NCBI RefSeq assembly: GCF_000175635.1
Contig: NZ_ACVP01000003.1
Span: 124,001-188,000, forward strand
Reading direction: 5' to 3'
Origin: Corynebacterium tuberculostearicum SK141
GTDB taxonomy: Bacteria > Actinomycetota > Actinomycetes > Mycobacteriales > Mycobacteriaceae
DNA: 64,000 nucleotides
Of this stretch, positions 16,222 to 25,169 are shown in pieces; position 1 is the first letter of the stretch; every line of letters starts with the position of its first letter. The translations under genes and the position numbers were made by a program. The notes beneath the pieces were generated by a model. That model had not been told where the DNA came from. It was given only the letters and a program-made list of their open reading frames with translations, and did no database searches.

Positions 16222-17214
16222 ATGGCAAAGGTCACTTTTGAAAAGGTCAACATCACCTACCCCGGCGCGAGCGCGCCCACGGTAAAAGAATTGGACCTCG
16301 ATATCGCAGACGGCGAATTCCTAGTCCTCGTTGGCCCATCGGGCTGCGGCAAGTCCACAACGCTACGCGCACTGGCGGGCCTGGAACCTACCTCCAGCGG
16401 CCGCATCACCATCGATGGCAAGGACGTGACCAACCTGGAGCCAGGCGATCGCGATATCGCCATGGTCTTCCAGAACTATGCCCTCTACCCGCACCTGACG
16501 GTGGAGGAAAACATGGGCTTTGCCCTGAAGCTGGCGAAGCTCCCCAAGGCCGAGATCAAGGCCAAGGTGCACGAGGCGGCGGAAACGCTCGGCCTGACCG
16601 AGTATCTCAAACGCAAGCCCAAGGATCTATCCGGCGGTCAGCGCCAGCGCGTGGCCATGGGCCGGGCCATTGTCCGCGAGCCGAAGGCCTTCCTCATGGA
16701 TGAGCCGCTGTCCAACCTGGATGCCAAGTTGCGCGTGCAGACCCGTGCGGAGCTGGCCAGCTTGCAGCAGCGCTTGGGCACGACGACCGTGTATGTCACC
16801 CACGACCAGGTGGAAGCTATGACCATGGGCGACCGCGTGGCGGTCCTCAAGGACGGCGAGCTGCAGCAGGTAGCCCCGCCGCGCGAGCTTTACGACGCCC
16901 CCGCGAACGAATTCGTTGCCGGTTTCATCGGCTCGCCGGCGATGAATATCTTTGATTACAACGGTTCCCGCGTGGGCGTGCGCCCGGAAAAGATGTTCAT
17001 CAATAAGGGCCCAGTGGGCTTCCAGGGCGTCGTAGACATCGTGGAAGAACTCGGTGCTGAGTCTTTTGTCTACGTCACCGTGGGCGAAAACCGCTTTGTT
17101 GCTCGCGCCGAAGGCACCCCACCGCAGCGCGGCGAGGAGGTAGTGCTGACCTTCAACCCGCGCGAGGCGCACCGCTTCGATCCGGAAACGGGCCGCCGCA
17201 TCGCGCAGGACTAG
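16222..17214 (+). CDS. Sugar ABC transporter ATPase (MsiK/UgpC type)
   Basis: 330 residues. Walker A GPSGCGKST near residue 37, Q-loop, signature LSGGQRQRVAMGRA, Walker B AFLMDEPLSNLDAKLR, H-loop YVTHDQVEAMTMGDR, then the C-terminal regulatory domain with VRPEKMFI. This is the CUT1 ATPase type that can serve several sugar importers. It stands just ahead of the substrate-binding protein and two permeases at 17383-20581, so it is probably their energy subunit, equivalent to the K subunit of the C. glutamicum trehalose system. Leaderless start at ATG 16222 behind TAGTGT. Confidence 0.9.
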   Translation: MAKVTFEKVNITYPGASAPTVKELDLDIADGEFLVLVGPSGCGKSTTLRALAGLEPTSSGRITIDGKDVTNLEPGDRDIAMVFQNYALYPHLTVEENMGFALKLAKLPKAEIKAKVHEAAETLGLTEYLKRKPKDLSGGQRQRVAMGRAIVREPKAFLMDEPLSNLDAKLRVQTRAELASLQQRLGTTTVYVTHDQVEAMTMGDRVAVLKDGELQQVAPPRELYDAPANEFVAGFIGSPAMNIFDYNGSRVGVRPEKMFINKGPVGFQGVVDIVEELGAESFVYVTVGENRFVARAEGTPPQRGEEVVLTFNPREAHRFDPETGRRIAQD

Positions 17215-17245
17215 TTCTAGCGGCGGCTAAGCGGCGAAGAAGGCT

Positions 17246-17265
17246 GGGACGCAGGTACGCGTCCC
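17246..17265 (+). terminator. Hairpin after the ABC ATPase gene
   Basis: GGGACGC (17246-17252) and GCGTCCC (17259-17265) form a 7-bp stem with a 6-base loop, 31 bases after the ATPase stop. There is no T-run directly behind it, so termination is only partial or uncertain. Confidence 0.45.
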
Positions 17266-17310
17266 CGTCACCTATAGCCCCTTTTCTACCCCCGTTTAGA
17301 GTTAAATAGG

Positions 17311-17331
17311 CCAAAATTATCCACCTTTTGG
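17311..17331. promoter_or_regulatory. Possible operator before the sugar-binding lipoprotein gene
   Basis: CCAAAA (17311-17316) and TTTTGG (17326-17331) are inverted with a 9-base spacer, in the AT-rich upstream region of the lipoprotein gene where a promoter is expected (candidate -10 TAGGTT at 17343-17348). The match is short and I give it low weight. Confidence 0.3.
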
Positions 17332-17382
17332 TTTCCGTATTTTAGGTTTAAAGAACCGAAAGTTTTCCGAAAGGTGAATTCC

Positions 17383-18633
17383 ATGAAGAAATTCCTGCTT
17401 CGCACCACCGTTGCGACAACCGCAGTTTTGGCACTGGCCGGCTGCTCTTCTTCCTCCTCCGATTCCGCGGCGGGCGGTTCCTCTGAGGGCGGTGCGGATG
17501 CGCGCGGCCCCATCACTTTTGCCATGGGCAAAAATGACACGGACAAGGTGACCCCCATCATCGAGAAATGGAACGAGCAGCACCCAGACGAGAAGGTCAC
17601 CCTCAAGGAGCTGGCCGGTGAGGCCGACGCCCAGCGCGAAACCCTGGTGCAGTCCTTGCAGGCGGGCAGCGATGACTACGATGTCATGGCCCTCGACGTG
17701 GTGTGGACCGCGGAGTTCGCCGCCAACCAGTGGCTCCAGCCGCTCAATGGTGACTTTGAAACCAATACGGATGAGCTTTTGCCGGCCACCGTGGAGTCCG
17801 CCACCTATAACGACGTGCTCTACGCACTGCCACAAAACACCAACGGACAGCTACTTTTCCGCAATACCGAGCTCGCAGATAAGGCACCAGAGAAGTTTGC
17901 AGATCTTAAGTCCGCGTGCAAGGCACTGGACAAGGGCAAGGACTGCCTGACCACCCAGTTCAAGCAGTACGAGGGCTTGGCACTCAACACCGCTGACTTT
18001 ATGGAAGGCTGGGGCGGCTCCGTCTTGGATAAGGACGGCAACGTGACCGTGGATTCCAAGGAGGCCAAGGACGGCCTGCAGGCCATGGTGGATGCCTACA
18101 AGGAGGAGACCATTTCCAAGGACTCCACCGCCGCTACCGAGGAAGAAACCAATATGGCCTTTACTGAGGGCAAGACCGCCTTCGCCATGAACTGGCCATA
18201 TATGTACTCCAACGCGGTGGATGCCGGCGTTGACGTCGAGGTCCAGGCCCCGCTGGGCAAGGACGGCGTAGGCGTGTCCACACTGGGCGGCTATAACAAC
18301 GGCATCAATATCAATTCCAAGAATAAGGGCACCGCGCTCGACTTCATGAAGTTCATCATCAACGAGGACAACCAGAAGTCCTTCGCGGAGCAGTCCTTCC
18401 CGCCGGTCTTGGCTTCCATCTACGATGACCCGCAGCTGCAGCAGGAATTCCCGTACCTGCCGGCGCTGAAGGAATCTCTGGAGAACGCGGTACCGCGCCC
18501 GGTTTCCCCGTTCTACTCGGCCATTTCCAAGGCCATCCAAGACAATGCCTACGCTGCATTGACGGATGGCAAGTCGGTGGATGATGCTACCGCCGATATG
18601 AAAGCGGCCATCGAATCGGCTTCCCAGGGCTAA
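17383..18633 (+). CDS. Sugar-binding lipoprotein (trehalose/maltose type)
   Basis: 416 residues from ATG 17383 behind GAAAGGTGA. The signal peptide ends LALAGC with the lipidated Cys at 21, followed by a Ser/Gly-rich linker to about residue 45. The rest is a family 1 extracellular solute-binding protein: DVMALDVVWTAEFAANQWLQPL, YALPQNTNGQLLFRNTEL, FTEGKTAFAMNWPYMYSN and LGGYNNGININSKNKG. Trehalose is suggested by the trehalose synthase-like gene at the operon end and resemblance to corynebacterial trehalose importers; maltose remains possible. Confidence 0.85.
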   Translation: MKKFLLRTTVATTAVLALAGCSSSSSDSAAGGSSEGGADARGPITFAMGKNDTDKVTPIIEKWNEQHPDEKVTLKELAGEADAQRETLVQSLQAGSDDYDVMALDVVWTAEFAANQWLQPLNGDFETNTDELLPATVESATYNDVLYALPQNTNGQLLFRNTELADKAPEKFADLKSACKALDKGKDCLTTQFKQYEGLALNTADFMEGWGGSVLDKDGNVTVDSKEAKDGLQAMVDAYKEETISKDSTAATEEETNMAFTEGKTAFAMNWPYMYSNAVDAGVDVEVQAPLGKDGVGVSTLGGYNNGININSKNKGTALDFMKFIINEDNQKSFAEQSFPPVLASIYDDPQLQQEFPYLPALKESLENAVPRPVSPFYSAISKAIQDNAYAALTDGKSVDDATADMKAAIESASQG

Positions 18634-18755
18634 ACGCCCAATCCGGGTGAGGTAGGCGGACACCCCGCCGCCTCACCCTTTGTGGTTTTCACTCCCCTAA
18701 TGGGGATAGAATCTAGCCAATACTTAGCATTTCTTGAACAGAAAGGCGGTCCAGC

Positions 18756-19760
18756 GTGGCTATAGCTTCGCCGACTGCGTCCAAGGGGGCGCCGAAGGGG
18801 GCGTCGGCAAGCGCGCCGAAGCCCCAGCGCAAGAATTATGGGCGCGTGACCGGGCTGATTGCTCCGGCGCTCATCGTGCTCGCCGTCATCATCGGCTACC
18901 CCATCATCCGCGCCATTGTCCTGTCCTTCCAAGGCAATAGGCAGCTCAACCCGCAAACGGGGCTTTTTGAGGAGGGCGGCTTCGCCGGGCTGGAAAATTA
19001 TCTGTACTGGATTAATAACCGGTGTGTTTCCGGCACTGGTCAGATTTCTACCTGCCCGCCGGGCGTTATCGCCACGGACTTTTGGCCGGCGGTAAAGATT
19101 ACGCTCTTTTTCACCATCGTTACCGTGCTGCTGGAAACCATCCTGGGCATGCTGATGGCGCTCATTATGAATGGTGAGTACCGCGGCCGCGGGCTGGTGC
19201 GCGCGGCGGTGCTTATCCCCTGGGCTATTCCTACGGCCGTCACAGCCAAGCTGTGGCAGTTCATGTTCGCCCCAGATGGCATCGTTAACTCGCTGCTTGG
19301 TGCGAACATTGCTTGGACCACGGACCCGTTCTACGCTCGCCTGGCTGTCATCATCGCGGACGTATGGAAGACAGCACCATTCATGGCGCTGCTCATCCTG
19401 GCCGGCCTGCAGATGATTCCCAAGGACGTTTACGATGCCGCTCGCGTGGACGGCGCCAACCGTATCCAGACCTTCTTCCGTATCACCCTCCCGCTGGTGC
19501 GCCCGGCGCTCATGGTGGCCGTGCTCTTCCGCACCCTGGATGCGCTGCGCATGTATGACCTACCGGTCATCATGATTTCCAGCTCCTCCAACTCCCCCAC
19601 TGCGACCATCTCCCAGCTAGTGGTAGAGGATATGCGCCAGGGTAACTTCAACTCCGCCTCTGCGCTCTCCACCCTGATTTTCCTTCTCATCTTCGTCGTC
19701 GCCTTTATCCTCATCCGCTTCCTTGGCGCGGATGTCTCCGGCAGGAAGGCAGCTAAATAA
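18756..19760 (+). CDS. Sugar ABC transporter permease 1 (MalF type)
   Basis: 334 residues with an Ala/Lys-rich cytoplasmic N-terminus of about 30 residues, then about six membrane segments. The permease-ATPase coupling motif is clear: PKDVYDAARVDGANRIQTFFRITLPLVRPAL. GTG 18756 follows GAAAGGCGG. It lies 122 bases after the binding-protein gene and its stop overlaps the second permease start (TAATG). An extracellular loop with two Cys (near NRCVSGTGQISTCPPG) may form a disulfide. Confidence 0.9.
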   Translation: MAIASPTASKGAPKGASASAPKPQRKNYGRVTGLIAPALIVLAVIIGYPIIRAIVLSFQGNRQLNPQTGLFEEGGFAGLENYLYWINNRCVSGTGQISTCPPGVIATDFWPAVKITLFFTIVTVLLETILGMLMALIMNGEYRGRGLVRAAVLIPWAIPTAVTAKLWQFMFAPDGIVNSLLGANIAWTTDPFYARLAVIIADVWKTAPFMALLILAGLQMIPKDVYDAARVDGANRIQTFFRITLPLVRPALMVAVLFRTLDALRMYDLPVIMISSSSNSPTATISQLVVEDMRQGNFNSASALSTLIFLLIFVVAFILIRFLGADVSGRKAAK

Positions 19761-20581
19761 TGCGTAAATTCGGACACTACGCCGGCATCATTTTCATCAT
19801 GTTCTGGGGCCTAGCGCCCTTCTACTGGATGCTGGTGACGGCGCTGCGGGATCAGCGGTTCACCTTCGACACCACCCCGTGGCCCACCCACGTCACGCTG
19901 GATAATTTCCGCGATGCCCTGGCTACCGATAAGGGAAATGACTTCCTAGCCGCGCTCGGTAACTCGCTGCTTATCTCCCTGGTTACCACCGCTGTGGCCG
20001 TGCTCATCGGCGTCTTTACCGCCTATGCACTCTCCCGATATGACTTCCCGGGCAAAGGAATCGTGACCGGCATTATCCTGGCCGCCTCGATGTTCCCGGC
20101 CATTGCCTTGGTCACCCCGCTCTTCCAGCTCTTTGGCAACCTGGAATGGATTGGTACTTACCGCGCGATGATCATCCCCAATATTTCCTTCGCGCTTCCG
20201 CTGACGGTTTATACGCTGCTGAGCTTCTTCCGCCAGCTGCCTTGGGAACTAGAAGAAGCAGCCCGGGTGGATGGTGCCTCGCGCTCCCAGGCTTTCCGCC
20301 TCATCCTCCTGCCTCTGGCAGCACCGGCGCTATTTACCACCGCGATCATCGCCTTTATCACCACGTGGAATGAGTTCATGCTGGCCAAGCAGCTGTCCAC
20401 CACCGATACCGAGCCGGTGACCGTAGCCATTGCACGCTTTTCCGGCCCGTCCGCTTTCGAGTACCCGTATGCTGCAACCATGGCCGCCGGCGCATTGGTG
20501 ACCATCCCATTGGTCATCATGGTGCTCATCTTCCAGCACCGCATCGTCGCCGGTCTCACCGCAGGTGGTGTCAAGGCCTAA
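19760..20581 (+). CDS. Sugar ABC transporter permease 2 (MalG type)
   Basis: 273 residues, six membrane segments, with the EAA-loop LPWELEEAARVDGASRSQAFRLILLPLAAPAL that docks to the ATPase. It pairs with the MalF-type permease directly upstream (TAATG overlap) and is coupled to the following small membrane gene by another TAATG. Together with the lipoprotein and the 16222-17214 ATPase this completes a CUT1 importer. Confidence 0.92.
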   Translation: MRKFGHYAGIIFIMFWGLAPFYWMLVTALRDQRFTFDTTPWPTHVTLDNFRDALATDKGNDFLAALGNSLLISLVTTAVAVLIGVFTAYALSRYDFPGKGIVTGIILAASMFPAIALVTPLFQLFGNLEWIGTYRAMIIPNISFALPLTVYTLLSFFRQLPWELEEAARVDGASRSQAFRLILLPLAAPALFTTAIIAFITTWNEFMLAKQLSTTDTEPVTVAIARFSGPSAFEYPYAATMAAGALVTIPLVIMVLIFQHRIVAGLTAGGVKA

Positions 20582-20766
20582 TGCGCCGGGCCATGCTGTG
20601 GGATACCGCCTTAGGTTTCCTCGGTTTCTTTAGCCTCCTCGCGGTTATCCAAGCTGTACTCAATCTCTTCCACGACTCCCCCGCCTTATGGCCCGGCCTC
20701 CTCGCCGGCGTCTTGTGCCTCCTTACCTACCTGACCTGGCGGGCGAAAAGAAAGGACCTTTCATGA
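20581..20766 (+). CDS. Small membrane protein between permease and GH13 gene
   Basis: 61 residues with two hydrophobic stretches (about 5-27 and 35-52) and a basic tail RAKRKDLS. No family recognised. Its start overlaps the permease stop (TAATG) and its stop overlaps the GH13 start (ATGA), which argues for a real coupled gene rather than spacer. A link to the importer is inferred from position only. Confidence 0.7.
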   Translation: MRRAMLWDTALGFLGFFSLLAVIQAVLNLFHDSPALWPGLLAGVLCLLTYLTWRAKRKDLS

Positions 20767-22253
20767 GCTGGTACCACAATGCCGTCTTCTACCAGGCCCT
20801 CGTCGGCTCCTTCAAGGCCGATGGGGATAAGGAGGTAGGCACGCTGCGCGGGGTCATCGATAAGCTGGATTACCTGCAGTGGCTCGGCGTGGACTGCCTG
20901 TGGCTCTCGCCGTTTTATGCCAGCCCCTTGCGCGATGATGGCTACGATATCGCGGACTACTACTCCATCCATCCGGATTACGGCACGATGGAGGACTTTG
21001 AAGAGCTCATTGCGCAGCTGCACCGCCGCGGCATGCGCATTATGACGGATCTGGCGCTCAATCACACCAGCTCCGACCACCCGTGGTTCCAGGCCTCCCG
21101 CACGGCTCCCACCGGCCCCTATGGCGATTTCTATGTTTGGGGCGATGACCCAGAGCGCTACCCCGAAATCCGTGTCATTTTCACCGACGTGGAAACCTCC
21201 AATTGGACATGGGATGACCAGCGCGGCCAGTACTACTTCCACCGCTTCTACTCCCACCAGCCGGATTTGAACTACGATAACCCGGCCGTGCAGGAGGAAG
21301 TGTTCAAGATCTTGTCCTTCTGGATGGACAAGGGGTTGGACGGCCTGCGCCTTGATGCTATTGCTTACCTCTTTGAACGCGATGGTCTGGGTGGCGAGTC
21401 CCTGCCGGAGACCATCGAGTTTGTGGAGAAGATTCGCTCCTTCATGGACACCCACTACCCGGACGCGGTGCTCATCGCGGAGGCCAACCAGCCTCCGGCC
21501 GAGACCATGCAGTTCTATGGCAAGGGCGAGCGCTTCCACATGGTCTTCAACTTCCCGGTTATGCCGCGGTTGTACCAAGCATTGGCGCTTGCCGACGCCA
21601 CCCCGGTCTACTCCATCCTCGACGAACTACCCGCCCTGCCGGATGGCTGCCAATGGGGTACCTTCCTGCGCAACCACGATGAGCTCACCCTGGAGATGGT
21701 GGACGATGACGTGCGCGAGCTAATGTATGAGGCTTTCCTCCCCGATGATGAAATGCGCGCCCATGTGGGCATTGCCCGCCGGCTGATGCCGCTGATGAAC
21801 GGTGATCGCCGCAAGGTGGAGCTCATGTTCTCGCTGCTGATGACCCTGCCGGGCGCACCGTTTATCTACTACGGCGATGAGATTGGCATGCTCGATGACA
21901 CCACGCTCCCAGACCGCTATGCGGTGCGCACCCCAATGCAGTGGGACGATTCCGAGCACTCTGGTTTCAGCACCAAAGCACCTTCCCGCCTTCCGGTTGT
22001 GGGAGGTACCTCCGTGGCCGCCCAGCTTGATGACGCCACCTCGTTGCTCAACACCGTTCGCTCCATGATTGCCGAGCGCCATGCCCATCCGGATCTCGGC
22101 ACCGCTCCGTGCGAGCCGGTCGAGACGGGCGAGGAAGCCGTCCTTGGCTATCAACGCGGCGATCTGCTGTGCCTGCACAACTTCAGCGATCGCTCCATCG
22201 ACCTGGGCCCAGTAGAGCTCGGGCCGTACGGCTACGCCTGGCTGCCAGCCTAA
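20763..22253 (+). CDS. treS: Trehalose synthase-like GH13 enzyme
   Basis: 496 residues from ATG 20763 behind AAAGGA. Alpha-amylase superfamily with catalytic triad D198 (GLRLDAIAYLF), E240 (LIAEANQ) and D306 (FLRNHDELTLE). The segments MTDLALNHTSSDHPWFQ, SNWTWDDQRGQYYFHRFYSHQPDLN and YYGDEIGM match trehalose synthases (GH13_16), which interconvert maltose and trehalose. Mycobacterial TreS has about 600 residues, so this form is shorter, lacking sequence mainly after the PMQWD region. Last gene of the sugar import operon; probably processes the imported disaccharide. Another alpha-glucosidase activity is possible. Confidence 0.85.
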   Translation: MSWYHNAVFYQALVGSFKADGDKEVGTLRGVIDKLDYLQWLGVDCLWLSPFYASPLRDDGYDIADYYSIHPDYGTMEDFEELIAQLHRRGMRIMTDLALNHTSSDHPWFQASRTAPTGPYGDFYVWGDDPERYPEIRVIFTDVETSNWTWDDQRGQYYFHRFYSHQPDLNYDNPAVQEEVFKILSFWMDKGLDGLRLDAIAYLFERDGLGGESLPETIEFVEKIRSFMDTHYPDAVLIAEANQPPAETMQFYGKGERFHMVFNFPVMPRLYQALALADATPVYSILDELPALPDGCQWGTFLRNHDELTLEMVDDDVRELMYEAFLPDDEMRAHVGIARRLMPLMNGDRRKVELMFSLLMTLPGAPFIYYGDEIGMLDDTTLPDRYAVRTPMQWDDSEHSGFSTKAPSRLPVVGGTSVAAQLDDATSLLNTVRSMIAERHAHPDLGTAPCEPVETGEEAVLGYQRGDLLCLHNFSDRSIDLGPVELGPYGYAWLPA

Positions 22254-22312
22254 GCCTGAGCGCGCAGCTGCAGCCTCCTCTCCTACTGGCGCACTGCGCA
22301 ACCCACAGAGAA

Positions 22313-22350
22313 AAGCGCCCTGTCGGTCCTTATGGGCCGACAGGGCGCTT
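22313..22350. terminator. Bidirectional hairpin terminator
   Basis: AAGCGCCCTGTCGG (22313-22326) pairs perfectly with 22337-22350 (14 bp, 10-base loop). It stands between the GH13 gene and the convergent secreted-protein operon and can serve both strands (A/T-rich on both sides). Confidence 0.8.
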
Positions 22351-22365
22351 AATAGTTGTGGTGGC

Positions 22366-22944
22366 CTAGTTCCACTCAGGCGCGTCTTCGAGGCGCAGCT
22401 CGGAGTAGCGCGCTTCTGGCACAGAAGCCGAATACGGCTTGCCCTGGGCTTCCCACTGCTGGTCGGAGTTGCAGCGCACGTCCTGACCGTCAGTGTCGAG
22501 CATGGTAAAGCCCCATACCAGCTTGCCCTGCGAGTTCGCAGGCAAGGTGTACGGGCCAACCACCTGGTTTAGCTTCCAGTGCTGCTCGCTGACGTAGTTG
22601 AAGCCATAGGTCTTGGTCAGCACCTTGGCCAGCTCGCCGGTGCCCTCAACGGATCCGGAGACCTCGATGGTCTGCGTGCGAGCCTGGGTAACAGTGTGCT
22701 TGACCGGTACTTCCTCGGCGTTGCGGTTTGCCACGCTAGTAGCGTCGGTCTGCTTGAACCAGCGGCGCTTTGCGGTGACGTAGGTGCCGTTTTCACCTGG
22801 CGTCGAGCAATGCGTGCCTGGCTTGTAGTCGTCGTTCCAGCGCTGGGGCAGCTCAAAGTCCCCACCGAAATCAGCGGCGTGGGCAACAGGAGCGGCCACC
22901 AGGCTCAGCGCCGCGAGGGCGCTAGCGATGGACGTCTTGCTCAC
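22366..22944 (-). CDS. Secreted beta-rich paralogue C (ETX/MTX2-like fold suspected)
   Basis: 192 residues. Signal peptide of about 23 residues ending PVAHA. Mature part has two Cys (46 and 158), suggesting one disulfide. It aligns along its length with the 22947-23519 protein: CSxPG, a run of alternating Thr/Ser-hydrophobic residues (VKHTVTQARTQTIEVSGSV ... KTYGFNYVSEQHW), VGPYxxPxxxxGKL, CxSDxxWxAxG and PxxR. The paired amphipathic strands resemble the stem region of aerolysin/epsilon-toxin type proteins; this is a visual fold guess. GTG 22944 begins 2 bases after the upstream stop; a TTG at 22956 is an alternative start. Confidence 0.8.
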   Translation of the reverse strand: MSKTSIASALAALSLVAAPVAHAADFGGDFELPQRWNDDYKPGTHCSTPGENGTYVTAKRRWFKQTDATSVANRNAEEVPVKHTVTQARTQTIEVSGSVEGTGELAKVLTKTYGFNYVSEQHWKLNQVVGPYTLPANSQGKLVWGFTMLDTDGQDVRCNSDQQWEAQGKPYSASVPEARYSELRLEDAPEWN

Positions 22945-22946
22945 GT

Positions 22947-23519
22947 TTAGCCCCAATCGTTGTTATCGCGGGTGGAGACCTCGATGTGGCGCTCCTTCGG
23001 CAGGGTGGCGGTGAAGGTGCCGCCGTTGGCCTGCCACTTGTGGTCGGAGCCGCACACGGTCTTCTGGCCTTCGAAGTCAGAGACAACCCAGCCGGCGCGC
23101 AGGACGGCGGTCTTGCCCGGAGCAATGTTGTACGGACCAACCTGCTCGCCTACCTCGTAGGACTGGCTATCGGTGTAGCTGGAGGAGAAGGTGAAGTTGA
23201 TGAGGTCCATCAGCTTGAAGTCAACGCCGGCGGAAACATTCCAGGTCTTGGTTTTGGTTTCCTTGATAGAACGGGTAACGGGCAGCGGCTCATCGTTGTA
23301 GTTGGACACGGTCCAGGAACCGGCGGAGCCATCGAAGTAGGTGCGCTTGATGTCAACGGTCTGGCCGGTATCACCCGGGTTGGAGCAACGCTCACCGATG
23401 GTGGTCGGGTTGGCCGGGCCGAGGTCGCGCTGCGGCAGGGCGTTAGCGGCCGGAGCGAAGATGAGGCCGGAAGCAACGGCAAGAGCCGCGGTGGTAGAAG
23501 CAATCTTGGACTTGAACAT
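22947..23519 (-). CDS. Secreted beta-rich paralogue B (ETX/MTX2-like fold suspected)
   Basis: 190 residues; signal peptide to about residue 27 (FAPAANA). Two Cys at 45 and 156, spaced as in paralogue C. Central part: NDEPLPVTRSIKETKTKTWN, then VSAGVDFKLMDLINFTFSSS and YTDSQSYEVGEQVGPYNIAP. Two amphipathic strands joined by a short hydrophobic turn, then a P-G-K-T segment, is the layout expected of an ETX/MTX2-type beta-pore module. AAGGAGAAA precedes the ATG. Middle gene of a three-gene operon. A non-toxic surface or adhesion role is equally open. Confidence 0.82.
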   Translation of the reverse strand: MFKSKIASTTAALAVASGLIFAPAANALPQRDLGPANPTTIGERCSNPGDTGQTVDIKRTYFDGSAGSWTVSNYNDEPLPVTRSIKETKTKTWNVSAGVDFKLMDLINFTFSSSYTDSQSYEVGEQVGPYNIAPGKTAVLRAGWVVSDFEGQKTVCGSDHKWQANGGTFTATLPKERHIEVSTRDNNDWG

Positions 23520-23551
23520 GGAACTTTCTCCTTGTGTAGGTGTGGTGGGGT

Positions 23552-24820
23552 TTAGTAGATGGTTTGGGTGGAAACCGGCAGGTCACGGAAGTCGTCCGGA
23601 GTGACGTCCTCGGTGCGGGTATTGCCGGCCTTATCGGTGATCTTGGCCTCTGCCCAGAAGCCGCTCGGGGCGGAGGTCTGCTTGTAGTTAGAGGTGAGGT
23701 CGTAGTCTCCGCTCTTGCCGCAGTGAATCTCGCGGTAGTTAATGCGGGTCATGGTGGTGCCATACTCCACACGCACGCGCTCGCCTGGCTTGAGGTCGAC
23801 GTGCTTGAGCTCGGTGCCGACCGGCATGTAGGCGCGCTTTACGGCACCGACGGACTCCAGCCAGCCCTTCGGAATATCGCCGCGGTTGCCCTGCCAGTTG
23901 GTGTATGGGGCGTGCTCGGCGCCAACGACGAAGTCAGTTACCGGTGCAAACTCGTAGTCACCCTTGGACCAGTTGAGGAAGTCCGTGGAGTAACCAGCCT
24001 TGCGGTAGGTCGGCTTTACAGCGGTGATGTCCAGCGGGTACCAGGAGCTATCGCCGGCTTCACACTTATCGCCTTCCTTAGGCCAGGAGGGATCGCGCTG
24101 CAGATCCGCAGAAGGCTGCATGATCTCATCCTTCTTCGGATCGGCGATCTTCTCTAGGCTCGGGCCGGATACGGAGGTGTAGTTGCCCTCGATGGGCTTG
24201 GAGTTTGCACCCGGGGAACGGGATGGAATTTCCATGGCCAGATCAGACACGGAGCCGTCCGCCTTGATGATGTAGGCAAAGGCGTAGCGCTCGGCCGGGC
24301 CCTTACCGCGGATGACGTTAGAGCCTGGGATATTTTCCAAGCGGTCATCGTTGCAGCCTACGAACATGGAGATGAAGTCCTTTTCAATCACGCCGTACTC
24401 GACGCGGAAGGACTCACCCGGCTTCAGCTTCACTGGGCCGAAGGTTTCTTTATCGCGCCAGCCGTTGGTCATCTTCAGACCGATATCGGACTTAGCGGTG
24501 GTGTCCCAACCGGAAGGCAGCTTGGCCTTGGAATTGGCTTCAATCTCGTGATTGGTACCAGTTTCTACCTCGGCGGTGTAGGGCACTTCTTGGTTGGTGG
24601 TGTTTTTAAACTGCAGGGTGCCGTCGCTCATGTAGCGGCGGCCGGTTTCTGCAAAGCGCCATTCGCGCTCTGCATTATCGCCGGCGGCACTGCAGCTCTT
24701 GTAGAGGTTGGAAATGGGATATGCCTGCGGCATCGGGGGAACATCTCCCGCGTGTGCCACTGGCGTGAAGAGAGCCGCTACGGCGAGCGGTGCGAGCAAA
24801 CGCAGTCCCTTTTTAATCAC
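23552..24820 (-). CDS. Secreted two-domain paralogue A
   Basis: 422 residues; signal peptide of about 24 residues ending PVAHA. Four Cys in two pairs split the mature protein into two similar halves, each with N-T/S-rich beta segments and a PGESFRVEYG or PGERVRVEYG strand (after GPVKLK and KHVDLK). The halves resemble a duplicated version of the module in the two downstream genes, though more distantly. Starts at GTG 24820 behind AAGGACGG, 32 bases before gene B, so the three are one operon (A-B-C). I do not recognise a named family. Confidence 0.8.
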   Translation of the reverse strand: MIKKGLRLLAPLAVAALFTPVAHAGDVPPMPQAYPISNLYKSCSAAGDNAEREWRFAETGRRYMSDGTLQFKNTTNQEVPYTAEVETGTNHEIEANSKAKLPSGWDTTAKSDIGLKMTNGWRDKETFGPVKLKPGESFRVEYGVIEKDFISMFVGCNDDRLENIPGSNVIRGKGPAERYAFAYIIKADGSVSDLAMEIPSRSPGANSKPIEGNYTSVSGPSLEKIADPKKDEIMQPSADLQRDPSWPKEGDKCEAGDSSWYPLDITAVKPTYRKAGYSTDFLNWSKGDYEFAPVTDFVVGAEHAPYTNWQGNRGDIPKGWLESVGAVKRAYMPVGTELKHVDLKPGERVRVEYGTTMTRINYREIHCGKSGDYDLTSNYKQTSAPSGFWAEAKITDKAGNTRTEDVTPDDFRDLPVSTQTIY

Positions 24821-25169
24821 CAGAAGACCGTCCTTAATAGATCGTTAAAATCAGGGGAAACATTCATGAAGACTCAGGCAATCATAAGGGCTTACGGGGC
24901 ACACATCAATAGTTGAATGAAAATCTTTCTAATGCTTTTATCCACCTTGAGGTGCAATAATGGGCACTCACCTGCCCAGCACCGTTAAATGTTTACAGTG
25001 GGAACCACCCCCAGATTAGGGCCCTTTGGCCTAGTGCCACCCAAGGAATTCCCAGGTTTTATGCACCGCCCACACTGTGGTGGCATTTGCCACCCAATCA
25101 TTTTCCGCACCGCGTCCCCGCAGCGTTCCATTCCGCATTGACCGGGGTGCGCTAGTAATGTGGGGGCCT
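24821..25169. promoter_or_regulatory. Divergent spacer: promoter of the secreted trio; accD side
   Basis: 349 bases without a gene. On the minus strand TTGATG (24909-24904) and TATGAT (24886-24881) are 17 bases apart, a good promoter for the secreted-protein operon with a leader of about 50 bases. On the plus side a TAATGT box (25156-25161) lies 8 bases before the carboxylase ATG. In between I see AT-rich sequence (24905-24960) but no convincing operator. Confidence 0.6.
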
